From Caulobacter sp048541825 (GTDB taxonomy: Bacteria; Pseudomonadota; Alphaproteobacteria; Caulobacterales; Caulobacteraceae), in assembly GCF_048541825.1 (NCBI RefSeq), contig NZ_CP183333.1, positions 1 to 64,000 on the forward strand: a stretch of DNA of 64,000 nt. The letters are read 5' to 3'. The notes below the pieces were generated by a model that was not told the origin of the DNA, searched no databases, and saw only the letters and a list, made by a program, of their open reading frames with translations. Below are positions 34,834-43,841 of this stretch, in pieces. Within the stretch, counting starts at the first letter, position 1, and each line of letters opens with the position of its first letter. The translations under genes and the position numbers were made by a program.

Positions 34834-36018
34834 ATGACGGGGGGACGCTTCGGAGAACTCATAGCCGGCGCAGGCCCGACCCGGATCGCGCGGATCGAGA
34901 CGTTCATCGTGCCACCGCGCTGGCTGTTCGTCCGGGTTGAGACCCATGACGGCGCGGTCGGCTGGGGAGAGGCGAGTCTCGAGGGGCACGCCGAAGCCGT
35001 GGACGGCGCCTTCGCCTCGCTGCGCGAGCGCTTCATCGGCGCCGATGCCGACAATATCGAGGACATCTGGCAAGTGGCCTATCGCGGCGGTTTCTACCGT
35101 GGCGGACCGGTGCTGATGTCGGCCCTGTCGGGCCTGGATCAGGCGCTGTGGGACCTCAAGGGGCGACGCCTGGGCGTGCCGGTCTGGCAACTGCTTGGCG
35201 GTCGCGTTCGCGACCGGGTTCCGGTCTATGCCTGGATCGGCGGCGATCGTCCTGACGAGGTCGTCGAGGCGGCCCAGGCCCGACTGGCCCAAGGCTTCAA
35301 GGCCGTGAAGATGAACGCCACCGGCGAGATGGGGTGGCTCGACAGCGCGCAAGCGTTCGATGATGCGCTGGAGCGCGTGGCCGCAGTCAAGGCGCAAGGC
35401 CTTGACGTGGCGGTGGACTTCCACGGCCGCCTGCACAAGCCGATGGCCAAGCAACTGATCGCAGCGCTAGAGCCGCTGCGGCCGCTGTTCATCGAGGAGC
35501 CGTTGCTGTCGGAGAATGTCGAGGCCATCGTCCAGCTGTCGCGGCTCACCAGCCTGCCGATCGCCCTTGGGGAACGCCTCTATAGCCGTTGGGATTTCAA
35601 GCCCTTCCTGGAAGCCGCCGCCGTGGACGTGATCCAGCCTGACCTGAGCCACGCGGGTGGCCTTTCCGAGTGCAAGCGTATCGCCGCCATGGCCGAGGCC
35701 TATGACGTGGGCGTGGCGCCGCACTGCCCGCTGGGGCCAATGGCCTTGGCGGCCTGCATGCAGTTGGCCCTGACTACGCCTAACTTCGTGATCCAGGAGA
35801 TGTCCCTGGGCATCCACTACAACGTCGGACACGACCTGCTCAGCTACATGCGCAACCCCGGGGTGTTCGAGGTGCGCGACGGCATGGTCGCCGCTCTGCA
35901 AGGCCCGGGCCTGGGCGTCGAGATCGACGAAGACATAGTGCGCGAGGCGGCCAAGGACGCGCCGTCGTGGCGAAACCCGATCTGGCGGGGCCAAGACGGT
36001 AGCTTCCGCGAGTGGTGA
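34834..36018 (+). CDS. dgoD: D-galactonate dehydratase
   Basis: A 394-residue enolase-superfamily dehydratase that turns D-galactonate into 2-keto-3-deoxygalactonate. N-terminal capping domain: IARIETFIVPPRWLFVRVETHDGAVGWGE. Barrel motifs: GFKAVKMNATGEM, VAVDFHGRLHKP (first metal ligand and His), FIEEPLLSEN, IALGERLYSRWDF and DVIQPDLSHAGG, with HCPLGP near the end. MTGGRFGE is the start chosen; 12 codons further upstream are in frame. It points away from the regulator and aldolase relic. Confidence 0.9.
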   Translation: MTGGRFGELIAGAGPTRIARIETFIVPPRWLFVRVETHDGAVGWGEASLEGHAEAVDGAFASLRERFIGADADNIEDIWQVAYRGGFYRGGPVLMSALSGLDQALWDLKGRRLGVPVWQLLGGRVRDRVPVYAWIGGDRPDEVVEAAQARLAQGFKAVKMNATGEMGWLDSAQAFDDALERVAAVKAQGLDVAVDFHGRLHKPMAKQLIAALEPLRPLFIEEPLLSENVEAIVQLSRLTSLPIALGERLYSRWDFKPFLEAAAVDVIQPDLSHAGGLSECKRIAAMAEAYDVGVAPHCPLGPMALAACMQLALTTPNFVIQEMSLGIHYNVGHDLLSYMRNPGVFEVRDGMVAALQGPGLGVEIDEDIVREAAKDAPSWRNPIWRGQDGSFREW

Positions 36019-36134
36019 CCACCGACTGACGGTTCCACGATTGCGGAGTCGGGTGCTGTCAGTCTAACCCCAGCTTGTCTCTACTGGGCGCAATTCGAGC
36101 AGAAACAGCCCGGTCTCAGGCCATGAGGGATTGA

Positions 36135-36157
36135 CGCTCAGCCAAGGCGGCTGAGCG
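36135..36157 (+). terminator. Hairpin after dgoD
   Basis: CGCTCAGCC pairs with GGCTGAGCG across a 5-base loop. It lies about 115 bases after the dgoD stop codon and lacks a clear T run, so it is a possible rather than a typical terminator. Confidence 0.4.
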
Positions 36158-36216
36158 TTGTGCCTTCTAAGTTTCCCGGTTGATGCGTACCCATCCGGTG
36201 AAGGCCGCGCTGGCGC

Positions 36217-37842
36217 CTAAGCGGCGCGCCCGACCGTGGCGAGCGGCCGCCAGTTCCAAGGCAGGAGTTCGTCGAGCTGCTGACTGGGATGCTCGGCGAT
36301 GCGAGCCAGGACATCGGCCAGCCAGGCTTGAGGGTCGATGTTGTTCAGCTTGGCGGTGACGATCAGGCTGTACATCACCGCCGCGCGCTGGCCGCCGCGA
36401 TCAGAACCACAGAACAGCCAGGACTTGCGCCCCATGGCGACGCCGCGCAGCGCCCGTTCGGCGGCATTGTTGCTCAGACAGACGCGGCCGTCGTCGAGGA
36501 AGCGCGTGAACGCGGCCCAGCGCTTGAGCATGTAGTCAAAGGCCCGCGCCAGGTCATGACCGCGTGAGAGCTTGGCGCGCTGCTCGCGCATCCAGATCTC
36601 CATCTCGGCGACCAGCGGGGCGCTTAGCTCCTGTCGCACCGCCAGGCGCCGATCAGCGTCCTGGCCGTTGATCCCTCGCTCGATCTCGAACAGCGCGTCT
36701 ATCCGCTGGACCATGCCCAGGGCGATCGGCGGGATCACCGCCGGCGCCGCGCCGCGAGCCTTGCGGCGAGCGTTCTGCTCCAGGTCGGCCAGCACGAAGA
36801 ATGGCCGACGCGCGTGCGCCCAGCAGGCCGCCTCAAGGATCGGCCCCGCGGTTCGCCCCGGCTCATAGAGCTTGCCGTATCCGCCATAGGTGTCGGCCTG
36901 GAACAGGCCGGCATAACCTGACAGATGCGCCTGTGGGTGTTCGCCGCCTCGATCACGCGAGTAGTAGAAGACTGCGCCCGGTGGCGCCGATCCCGCGAAC
37001 GGCTTGTCGTCACGCACATAGACCCAGAGCCTGGCGGTGTCGGTCTTGCCCTTGGCCAGGACCGGAACCGTGGTATCGTCGCCGTGCAATCGTTCGGCGG
37101 CAAGCACGTGAGCCTCCAGCCGCTGGAACAGCGGCGCCAGCACCGCCGTGCAGGCCCCGACCTGGTCGGCCAGGGTCGACAGACTGAGCGGCACGCCCTC
37201 GCGAGCATAGCGGTCGGCCTGGCGGTTGAGCGGCTGATGCTGACCAAACTTCTCGAACAGGATCATGGCCAACAGGCTGGGACCCGCCCAGCCCCTGGCG
37301 ATCACATGGAACGGGGCTGGCGCCTGGCCGATGGCCTCACAGTCGCGGCAGCTAAACTTCTCGCGGACGTGCGCGATGACCTTCCAGGACGGGGGCACGA
37401 CCTCCAGCGTTTCGGTGACGTCTTCGCCCAGCTTCGAGAGGCGCAGCCCGCCACAGCAGGCGCAGGCGGTCGGACCTGGCACGATCACCCGCTCACGCGG
37501 CAGGTGTTCCGGGAAGGGCTGGCGCGAAGGCCGCTTGCGGCTGAAGGCGGCCACCGTCGTAGCCCGCGCCGCCGCCATTTCCGCAGCCAGTTCGTCCTCC
37601 GTCGCCGAGACCTCCAGCTCCTCCAACTGCAGTTCCAGTTGATCCAGCAGGCGGGCCGTGCGCTCGGAATGAGGACCGAAGCGCTCACGATTGAGCTTCT
37701 GGATCTGGAGCTTCAGGTGGGCGATCAGCGCCTGGTCGTCGGACTGCCGAGCCAGGGCCATGGCGACCTCGGCCCGGGCGACCAGAAGCGCCGCCTTCAG
37801 CGCTTCGATATCGTCCGGCAGGGCTGCGAGGTCAGCGTCCAT
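36217..37842 (-). CDS. tnpC: IS66 transposase TnpC (copy 1)
   Basis: A 541-residue IS66 transposase. An N-terminal coiled coil (IEALKAALLVARAEVAMAL, LKLQIQKLNRERFG) is followed by a zinc-finger-like part (GPTACACCGGLRLSKLGED, CRDCEAIGQ), the DDE catalytic domain (RLHGDDTTVPVL, FQADTYGGYGKLYE, CWAHARRPF) and a C-terminal LSNNAAERALRGVAMGRKSWLF block that includes the last acidic residue. Length is normal and no break is seen. Confidence 0.92.
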   Translation of the reverse strand: MDADLAALPDDIEALKAALLVARAEVAMALARQSDDQALIAHLKLQIQKLNRERFGPHSERTARLLDQLELQLEELEVSATEDELAAEMAAARATTVAAFSRKRPSRQPFPEHLPRERVIVPGPTACACCGGLRLSKLGEDVTETLEVVPPSWKVIAHVREKFSCRDCEAIGQAPAPFHVIARGWAGPSLLAMILFEKFGQHQPLNRQADRYAREGVPLSLSTLADQVGACTAVLAPLFQRLEAHVLAAERLHGDDTTVPVLAKGKTDTARLWVYVRDDKPFAGSAPPGAVFYYSRDRGGEHPQAHLSGYAGLFQADTYGGYGKLYEPGRTAGPILEAACWAHARRPFFVLADLEQNARRKARGAAPAVIPPIALGMVQRIDALFEIERGINGQDADRRLAVRQELSAPLVAEMEIWMREQRAKLSRGHDLARAFDYMLKRWAAFTRFLDDGRVCLSNNAAERALRGVAMGRKSWLFCGSDRGGQRAAVMYSLIVTAKLNNIDPQAWLADVLARIAEHPSQQLDELLPWNWRPLATVGRAA

Positions 37843-37912
37843 GACCCCGATGGAATCATAAATTTCGCCGCTTGTGGCGCCCCTAAATGCAGGCCGACCC
37901 GACTATTTTTGG

Positions 37913-38260
37913 CTACCCGGCGGCAGACGGACGCCAGGTGTGCTGGGGGTTTCGCCAGTCGATGCCCTCCAGCAGATACGACATCTGCCCGGCCGTCAGC
38001 GCCACCGCGCCGCCCTCGGTGACAGGCCAGACGAACCGTCCCCGATCCAGTCGTTTGGCGTAGAGCGACAGCCCCAGGCCGTCATGCCACAGTACCTTGA
38101 TCAGCGATCCGCCACGCCCCCGGAACACGAAGACATCGCCGGCGAACGGATCTCGACCCAGGCCTTCTTGCACCAGCAGAGCCAGGCCCTGCATACCCTT
38201 CCTCATGTCGGTGTGTCCCGCCGCGATCCACACGCGCACCCCAGAGGCGATTGGGATCAT
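37913..38260 (-). CDS. tnpB: IS66 accessory protein TnpB (copy 1)
   Basis: A 115-residue IS66 Orf2 protein with the family blocks VWIAAGHTDMRKGMQGLA, GDVFVFRGRGGSLIKVLWHDGLGL and WPVTEGGAVALTAGQMSYLLEGIDW. It overlaps the end of tnpA by four bases (ATGA). Required with TnpA for transposition of IS66 elements. Confidence 0.92.
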   Translation of the reverse strand: MIPIASGVRVWIAAGHTDMRKGMQGLALLVQEGLGRDPFAGDVFVFRGRGGSLIKVLWHDGLGLSLYAKRLDRGRFVWPVTEGGAVALTAGQMSYLLEGIDWRNPQHTWRPSAAG

Positions 38261-38601
38261 CGCAGGGCTCGCAGCGTCGCCGCGACCAAGCCGGGCGAGG
38301 CGGCGGCGTTGATGCTCACCCGCGCGCCGCCGACCAGTTCAACCACGATCGCCGGCTCGGGACGCGATGTCGCTGGCGCCGGCTCATTGAGCAGGATCGC
38401 GGGCGCGAAAGCCGGTGCGGCGACCGCCGCCATCGCTTCCTGTCGCCACTTGTAGATCAGGCTGGTGGAGATCTCGTTTTGCCGGGCGATCTCAATCACG
38501 ACCGCGCCGGGCGCGAACGCCGCTTCCAGCACGGCGCGTTTGGTTGCCTCCGACCAACGCCGACGGCGCTCCGGGCCCATAATCAAACTCGAATGGCCCA
38601 T
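38257..38601 (-). CDS. tnpA: IS66 accessory protein TnpA (copy 1)
   Basis: A 114-residue DNA-binding protein with a helix-turn-helix (RRRRWSEATKRAVLEAAF, IARQNEISTSLIYKWRQEA) and a short C-terminal tail (VELVGGARVSINAAASPGL). First gene of the IS66 operon. An in-frame ATG eight codons downstream (MGPERRRRW) could also start it. Confidence 0.88.
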   Translation of the reverse strand: MGHSSLIMGPERRRRWSEATKRAVLEAAFAPGAVVIEIARQNEISTSLIYKWRQEAMAAVAAPAFAPAILLNEPAPATSRPEPAIVVELVGGARVSINAAASPGLVAATLRALR

Positions 38602-38619
38602 GCCCTGCAGCTTTGCGTA

Positions 38620-38641
38620 CTCGTAAGGACGTCCTTACGAG
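38620..38641. repeat. Perfect 22-bp palindrome at the IS66 end
   Basis: CTCGTAAGGAC and GTCCTTACGAG are exact reverse complements with no spacer. It contains the GTAAG terminus expected for IS66 elements in both orientations, so it may be the IS66 end meeting a second, facing end. Confidence 0.55.
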
Positions 38642-38680
38642 CACAGCATCAGCATCCCAGACACCTCGGCAAGGCGGCTT

Positions 38681-39331
38681 TCACCGGAGGGCTACGTTGA
38701 TGCGGTGGCGCTCCTGGTTGAAGTGGTTGTGGAAGGCGGCGTGGACGGAGCTGAATTTCTCCAGGCTCTTCATCTGTCGGAACCGCAGCATGGCCCGTTC
38801 TCGTCGTCGGAACGGCAGGTGTGAGTTCCCACAACGGTTGTTGGCCCAGCGGCCAGTCTCCTGTTTGTCGGCGTTGCCGAGCTCCTTCATCGCCGCCCGA
38901 TATGAGCGCAGGCCGTCGGTGTTGACCACCTTGGCACGTCCGTGCCGCTTCATCAGTTTCTTCATGACCTTCAACGCCGCAGGCTTGTCGCGGGTCTTGC
39001 TGACGAAGGACTCTAGCACTTCACCCTCGTGATCGACGGCCCGCCAGAGCTCGTGCATCTGGCCGTTGATCTTGACGTAGACCTCATCGAGATGCCACTT
39101 CCAGTGTCTGAAGGCCTTCATCCGCCGGACCCTCCTTTGGCGGATCTCTGCGGCGAACATCGGGCTAAACCTGTTCCACCTGAACCGCACCGTCTCGTGG
39201 CAAATATCGATGCCCCGTTTGGCCAGGAGGTCTTCAACGTTCCGAAGCGACAGCGGTTACTTGACGTACATCATCACCACTAGGCAGATCGCCTCGGGCG
39301 AGCTGTTGAAGTAGCGGAATGGGCTGGTCAT
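38681..39331 (-). pseudogene. IS6-family transposase with premature stop
   Basis: The frame runs from MTSPFRYFNSSPEAICLVVM through RNVEDLLAKRGIDICHETVRF, the DDE domain (WHLDEVYVKINGQMHELWRAV, VVNTDGLRSYRAAM, SSVHAAFHNHFNQER) to a normal end. At 39257-39259 a TAA codon follows MMYVK where family members have a Tyr codon. A single base change therefore silences an otherwise complete gene. Confidence 0.85.
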
Positions 39332-39522
39332 CCCAGCAAGCTACCGGTCACTGACCGCTGTCAGCAATTTGCTCTGACAGCACCATCCGGAGGCTGGAAC
39401 AATCCATTACAAATTTAGTGTGTATGAGAAATCAACGGCGGGGATTTAGGTTCATTTCACATCACGAACTGTATCCGGTCGAAAACAAAACTCCGGCCGC
39501 CCTGGGATTGGAGTCAGCAACG

Positions 39523-41112
39523 ATGGAAAGTCACCCGGAGTTTTTTAGCGAAACGGTTCCGCAGACCCAGGCCGCGAGTGGGGGTCTATTCGCCAGCGCC
39601 TGCGATAGAGCTGCTATCGTTGTCCGCGCCGACCTGAGCGGGAACATCATCGAATGCAACGAAAAGTTTTGCGAAGTTAGTGGGTTTACACGTACCGAGA
39701 TCATCGGCGACCGACACAACATCTTCAGTTCTGACCGCTACCCACCTGAATTCATTTCGGAAATGTACGAGGCAGTCGCCTCAGGCGGCACATGGAGCGG
39801 GACAGTCTGCAGCCGTCATAAAAATGGCAGCCTCTACTGGCTCGATACTACCGTCACGCCGCAGCTAGGTGCCACAGGTCAGCCTGTTGCCTATCTGGCC
39901 ATCCGCTTTGATGTCACCGCCCACAAGCAGGCCTTGGCCGATCTTTCCCTGGCGCAGGAGCGCTGCGAAGCGGCATCGCGCGCCAAGGGACTGTTCTTGG
40001 CGACGATGAGTCACGAACTCAGAACGCCATTGACCGGCGTGATCGGTCTGACCGAGCTACTGGCTCAGACGCCATTGGATCTAAAGCAGCAGGATTACGT
40101 CGCCTCCCTACTGGAAGCCGCCCGCGCACTGCACGCGATTGTAAACGACGTCCTGAGCTTGGCGAAAGCCGAGGCCAATCCGGTTATCCGAACGGCCCCG
40201 GTCAATCCCGCCGATCTTCTTGCTGCGACAGTCAAACTGCTCTCGCCGATCGCCGCCAAGAAGGGAGTCGCGTTGTCACTACGCGTGGCAAAGGACGTGC
40301 CCGAGGTCATTGTCGCCGACGCCGATCGCCTCCGGCAGATTGTCGTGAACTTGGTCGGCAACGCGTTGAAGTTTACCGAGGTTGGAGAGGTGAGTGTCGA
40401 GGCTGCTTGGTTCGGCTCGCGGGAAGCGGGTAGATTTTGCGTCGACGTGATAGATTCAGGCCCTGGATTCCCCGTCGAGCTTACCGAACGGATCTTCGAG
40501 CCGTTCGAGCAGGCGGACAACTCTGCCGCTCGCCTGCACGACGGCGCGGGGCTCGGGCTAGCGATTAGTGCTCACCTAATTAAGTCTATGAGCGGCGAGA
40601 TCGCCGCTGAGAACCTGCCACAAGGCGGCGCTCGGTTCTGGTTCGAGATTCCAACGACAGCCTGTCGGACAAAGATCGGTCAGCTTGAACAGCTAGCGCG
40701 CCTAGAAAGTGAACCACTTGAAGTACTGATTACTGAGGACAATCCGATGCTGCAACGCTTGATCAAGACGATCTTGGAAAGCGTGGGTCACGTCTGCTCA
40801 GTCGCCGGCAACGGCGCGGTCGCCCTCGAGATGATGCGCGCTAAGCCTTTTGATGTATGCATTATGGATCTGCGTATGCCGGTCATGGACGGAATCACCG
40901 CGACCCGCATCATTCACGAAGAGCCGCCTAGAGACTGGCGACCTCCGCCGATCATCGCGCTTAGCGCGGATGTCCTCGATGGTGACATGGAACATTACTC
41001 CGAGCTGGGATTCCATGCTTTCCTTGCAAAGCCGATCGACGCGAGCCTCTTATTGAGGACGATCGCAGGTGCCGTTACGTCATCCGCGGATACCGCAACA
41101 ATCCGGGCCTGA
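39523..41112 (+). CDS. Hybrid histidine kinase with PAS domain
   Basis: A 529-residue soluble sensor kinase. Domains in order: PAS with C-terminal PAC (residues about 25-145; IIECNEKFCEVSGFTRTEIIG), HisKA with the phospho-acceptor His in TMSHELRTPLTGVIG (about 163), HATPase (DRLRQIVVNLVGNALKF, DSGPGFP, IFEPFEQAD, GAGLGLAIS) and a receiver domain with the phospho-Asp in DVCIMDLRMPVMDG (about 448). No membrane segment was seen. MESHPEFF is chosen because GGAG lies upstream; a GTG 35 codons earlier is possible. No response-regulator gene adjoins, so it probably signals to one elsewhere or to a phosphotransfer protein. Confidence 0.9.
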   Translation: MESHPEFFSETVPQTQAASGGLFASACDRAAIVVRADLSGNIIECNEKFCEVSGFTRTEIIGDRHNIFSSDRYPPEFISEMYEAVASGGTWSGTVCSRHKNGSLYWLDTTVTPQLGATGQPVAYLAIRFDVTAHKQALADLSLAQERCEAASRAKGLFLATMSHELRTPLTGVIGLTELLAQTPLDLKQQDYVASLLEAARALHAIVNDVLSLAKAEANPVIRTAPVNPADLLAATVKLLSPIAAKKGVALSLRVAKDVPEVIVADADRLRQIVVNLVGNALKFTEVGEVSVEAAWFGSREAGRFCVDVIDSGPGFPVELTERIFEPFEQADNSAARLHDGAGLGLAISAHLIKSMSGEIAAENLPQGGARFWFEIPTTACRTKIGQLEQLARLESEPLEVLITEDNPMLQRLIKTILESVGHVCSVAGNGAVALEMMRAKPFDVCIMDLRMPVMDGITATRIIHEEPPRDWRPPPIIALSADVLDGDMEHYSELGFHAFLAKPIDASLLLRTIAGAVTSSADTATIRA

Positions 41113-41534
41113 CGCCTCAACCGCCACCAAAGAGGTACTCTCTGCCGGCTGCACCCACGCCGGGTCCAGGGTCGTCATTGGACGCGCACGCAGAACGAGG
41201 CCCAGGCGCCATCGGCCTCGACGATCGCCCAGATCGTTCGCCGGCAAGGCGCCTTTAACGGACTTGGGGCCGATCAGGCGAGCGACTGGGCCCGCTTCGA
41301 GCACGCCGAGCCCAATGACCGTAACCGGCGCGAACACCCCACATACCGCTGCGTCGCATGACGGGCGATAACCCTGCCTGATGGTTGTCGGGGAGGATTG
41401 AGTTGGGCGAGGCTGGATCGACAACTTGGCGAGGGTCTCGGGATTCCGGCGGCGCAAGGAGTGATCAGGACGATCATCAGCATCATCCTGATCATCGATC
41501 TGGCGGACCTCCTGGTGGACGGGGCCGGGTCGAG
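41113..41534. other. Region between kinase gene and IS66 copy 2
   Basis: About 420 bases. It must include the left end of IS66 copy 2, but I could not fix the terminal repeat. A minus-strand frame (PVTVIGLGVLEAGPVARLIGP) has some coding character but no start and no recognised family, so I do not call a gene. Confidence 0.35.
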
Positions 41535-41876
41535 GTGATCAGCGGGGTCTACCGCCGCAAAAGCTGGTCGGCGCAGGACAAGGCGCTGATCACGGCGGAA
41601 AGCTTTGAGCCTGGCGCACGCGTGTCCGACGTGGCTCGGCGCTACGACGTAAGCCTGGGCCTCCTGCATCACTGGCGACGCAAGGTCCGGCAGCATGGCG
41701 CGCCGGCCGAGCCGATGTTTGTGCCCGTCAGGCTCGACGGCGATGAGGGGGTGCCGGTCGCGCGCTCCGAAGGGCGGATCGAGATTGAGCTGGCCGGCGC
41801 CAGGATCTGGGTGACCAGCGCGGTGGACGCCGCGACGCTGCGCGTGGTGTTTGCGGCCTTGAGAACCGGCGCGTGA
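41535..41876 (+). CDS. tnpA: IS66 accessory protein TnpA (copy 2)
   Basis: A 113-residue helix-turn-helix protein (YRRKSWSAQDKALITAESFEPG, VARRYDVSLGLLHHWRRKVR) with the usual IS66 Orf1 tail (IEIELAGARIWVTSAVDAATLRVVFAALR). The GTG start at GVISGVYRR replaces the longer upstream frame, which has no family character. Confidence 0.8.
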   Translation: MISGVYRRKSWSAQDKALITAESFEPGARVSDVARRYDVSLGLLHHWRRKVRQHGAPAEPMFVPVRLDGDEGVPVARSEGRIEIELAGARIWVTSAVDAATLRVVFAALRTGA

Positions 41877-42226
41877 TTGCCTTTGGACCTGAATTGAAGA
41901 TCGTGGTCGCCGCCCAGCCCATTGATTTTAGGAAAGGGGTCAACGGTCTGGTGGCGTTGGTGACCCAGGCGCTCCACGCCGATCCATATTGCGGCGACAT
42001 CTTCGTCTTCAGGTCCAAGCGGGCAGACAGACTTAAGCTGATCGCCTGGGATGGAACCGGCGTGCTCCTGGTGAGCAAGGTTTTGGAGAGCGGGGCCTTC
42101 TTCTGGCCGCCGGTCGTCAACGGCGTCGTCCGCTTGAACAGCTCCCAGATGGCTTTGCTACTGGCCGGAATGGACTGGCGGCGGGTGGTTGAGCGGCCGG
42201 TCAATCGGCCGACGAAAACAGGCTGA
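41873..42226 (+). CDS. tnpB: IS66 accessory protein TnpB (copy 2)
   Basis: A 117-residue IS66 Orf2 protein (IVVAAQPIDFRKGVNGLVAL, GDIFVFRSKRADRLKLIAWDGTG, VNGVVRLNSSQMALLLAGMDW). It starts with GTG in a GTGA overlap with tnpA. Confidence 0.9.
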   Translation: MIAFGPELKIVVAAQPIDFRKGVNGLVALVTQALHADPYCGDIFVFRSKRADRLKLIAWDGTGVLLVSKVLESGAFFWPPVVNGVVRLNSSQMALLLAGMDWRRVVERPVNRPTKTG

Positions 42227-42275
42227 AATGGCTGTGTTTGCTAGGAAATGACAGGCTTTTGCGGTAGATTTAGCC

Positions 42276-43841
42276 ATGCTTCCAGGTGGCGAAAACTTCC
42301 CACGCGATCCCGATCTGCTGATCGGCATGGTGTTGGCGCGCGACCTGGAAATCGACAAATTGCGCGATGCGCTGAAGACCGCGCAGGCGATGCTCTTCGG
42401 CCCGAAGTCTGAACGCTCGATCGCAATCATGGACGGTCAGATCGGGCTCGATCTTGGCGATCTGGCGGCAGATGTGAAGTCCATGGCGGCCAACGATGAG
42501 CCGGCGCAACCTGTTGGGTTGCGGCACGCCGCGCGCCGAGCTTCCCGGCGCAACATTGGCGCCTTGCCAAAGCATCTTCCCCGAGTGGTCGAGGTCATCG
42601 AGCCGGCGTCGACCCAATGCCCCTGTTGCGCCGGGCGGTTGCACAAGATCGGTGAGGACGTCGCCGAGGCGTTGGACGGCGTGCCGGCCAGCTTGCGGGT
42701 CCTGCGCACCGTGCGACCGAAATACGCCTGTCGGGCTTGTGAAGGCGCGATCGTGCAAGCGCCGGCTAAGCGCAGAGTGTTTGAAGGCGGCATGGCGACG
42801 ACGGCGCTGATCGCCAACGTCGTGTGTTGGAAATTTGCCTGGTACATGCCCTTGAACCGGCAATCGCAGATGCTGATCGGACAGGGCGTTGCTCTGGACC
42901 GCTCGACCTTGGCGCTGTGGATCAAGCGGACGGCATGGTGGCTGTCGGGGCTCTATCGGCGTCAGCTCGAAATGATCCACGCCCATGAGCGGATCTTCTG
43001 TGACGAGACCCGGATGCCGGTGCTCGAAAAGGGCCGCAAGCGAACCAAGACCGGCTGGTTCTGGGCGCATGCGACGGACGACCGACCATGGAATGGTCCT
43101 GCTCCGCCCGCGGTCGTCTACATCTATGCCCAAGGACGCGGACTGGGAGCCATCAAGCATCAGCTTGCGGACTATCATGGCGTGCTGCAGGTCGACGGCT
43201 ATGGCGCCTACAAGGCCCTGGCCAAGGAACGTCAGGGAAATCGCACTATCCAGCTGGCCTTCTGTACGGCCCATGCGCGGCGCAAATTTACCGATGTCCA
43301 CAAGAAGACGGCCTCGCCGATCGCCCAGGGGGTGATCGAGCAGATCGCCTTGGTCTATGCGGAAGAGGCGCTGATCCGAGGAACGAGCGCCGATCATCGG
43401 CTGGAGGCCCGTCGGGCCAGGACCGCCCCTCTGATGGAGGCCCTGAAAATGATGCTTGAGGAAGGCTTGGCTCAGATCTCCAGCAAGTCGGCCTTGGCCG
43501 ACGCCATCCGCTACACCCTGGGCCACTGGGCAGGCCTGAATCTGTTCCTCACCGATGGCCGCCTGGAGGTGGACAACAACACCGTGGAGCGCAGCATGAG
43601 AGCCATAGCGCTTGGCCGGAAGAACAGCCTCTTCGCCGGCAATGACGGCGGTGCGGAAAGCTGGGCGATCCTGGCCTCGCTGCTCAATACCGCCAAGCTC
43701 AACGGCCTTGATCCGTTTACCTGGCTGAACGACGTGCTGGAGCAGATCGTCAGCGGTGATGTGAAGAACAACGAACTTGATCAGCTGCTCGCCTGGAACT
43801 GGAAGGCGTCGCGCTCGGTCCCGTTGAAAGCTGCCGCGTGA
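42276..43841 (+). CDS. tnpC: IS66 transposase TnpC (copy 2)
   Basis: A 521-residue IS66 transposase, complete: coiled-coil N-terminus (LLIGMVLARDLEIDKLRDAL, AMLFGPKSERS), zinc-finger part (STQCPCCAGRLHKIGEDVAE, RPKYACRACEG), catalytic part (IFCDETRMPVLEKG, LQVDGYGAYKAL, FCTAHARRKF) and C-terminal block (VDNNTVERSMRAIALGRKNSLF). No interruption is visible. Confidence 0.92.
   Translation: MLPGGENFPRDPDLLIGMVLARDLEIDKLRDALKTAQAMLFGPKSERSIAIMDGQIGLDLGDLAADVKSMAANDEPAQPVGLRHAARRASRRNIGALPKHLPRVVEVIEPASTQCPCCAGRLHKIGEDVAEALDGVPASLRVLRTVRPKYACRACEGAIVQAPAKRRVFEGGMATTALIANVVCWKFAWYMPLNRQSQMLIGQGVALDRSTLALWIKRTAWWLSGLYRRQLEMIHAHERIFCDETRMPVLEKGRKRTKTGWFWAHATDDRPWNGPAPPAVVYIYAQGRGLGAIKHQLADYHGVLQVDGYGAYKALAKERQGNRTIQLAFCTAHARRKFTDVHKKTASPIAQGVIEQIALVYAEEALIRGTSADHRLEARRARTAPLMEALKMMLEEGLAQISSKSALADAIRYTLGHWAGLNLFLTDGRLEVDNNTVERSMRAIALGRKNSLFAGNDGGAESWAILASLLNTAKLNGLDPFTWLNDVLEQIVSGDVKNNELDQLLAWNWKASRSVPLKAAA

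Larger units (their letters stand above)
36168..38634 (-). mobile_element. IS66-family element, copy 1
   Basis: Carries tnpA, tnpB and tnpC in the usual IS66 order on the minus strand. The outer limits are approximate: near the right end GTAAGGACGTCC is an IS66-like terminus, and near 36168 CTAAG...GCGTACCCA is a weak counterpart. This copy is unlike copy 2 in sequence. Confidence 0.75.
36052..39384 (-). mobile_element. Possible IS6-like element split by an IS66 insertion
   Basis: GGTGCTGTCAG at 36052-36062 and its reverse complement CTGACAGCACC at 39374-39384 are the same 11-bp end. The right part holds an IS6-type transposase (38681-39331). Without the IS66 the element would be about 870 bp, a normal IS6 length. 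No 8-bp target duplication is visible at either boundary, so a rearrangement is also possible. Confidence 0.45.

Noticed and set aside
41080..41457. Minus-strand frame with PVTVIGLGVLEAGPVARLIG
   Set aside because: Some coding-like character, but no start signal and no family; it overlaps the presumed IS66 end.
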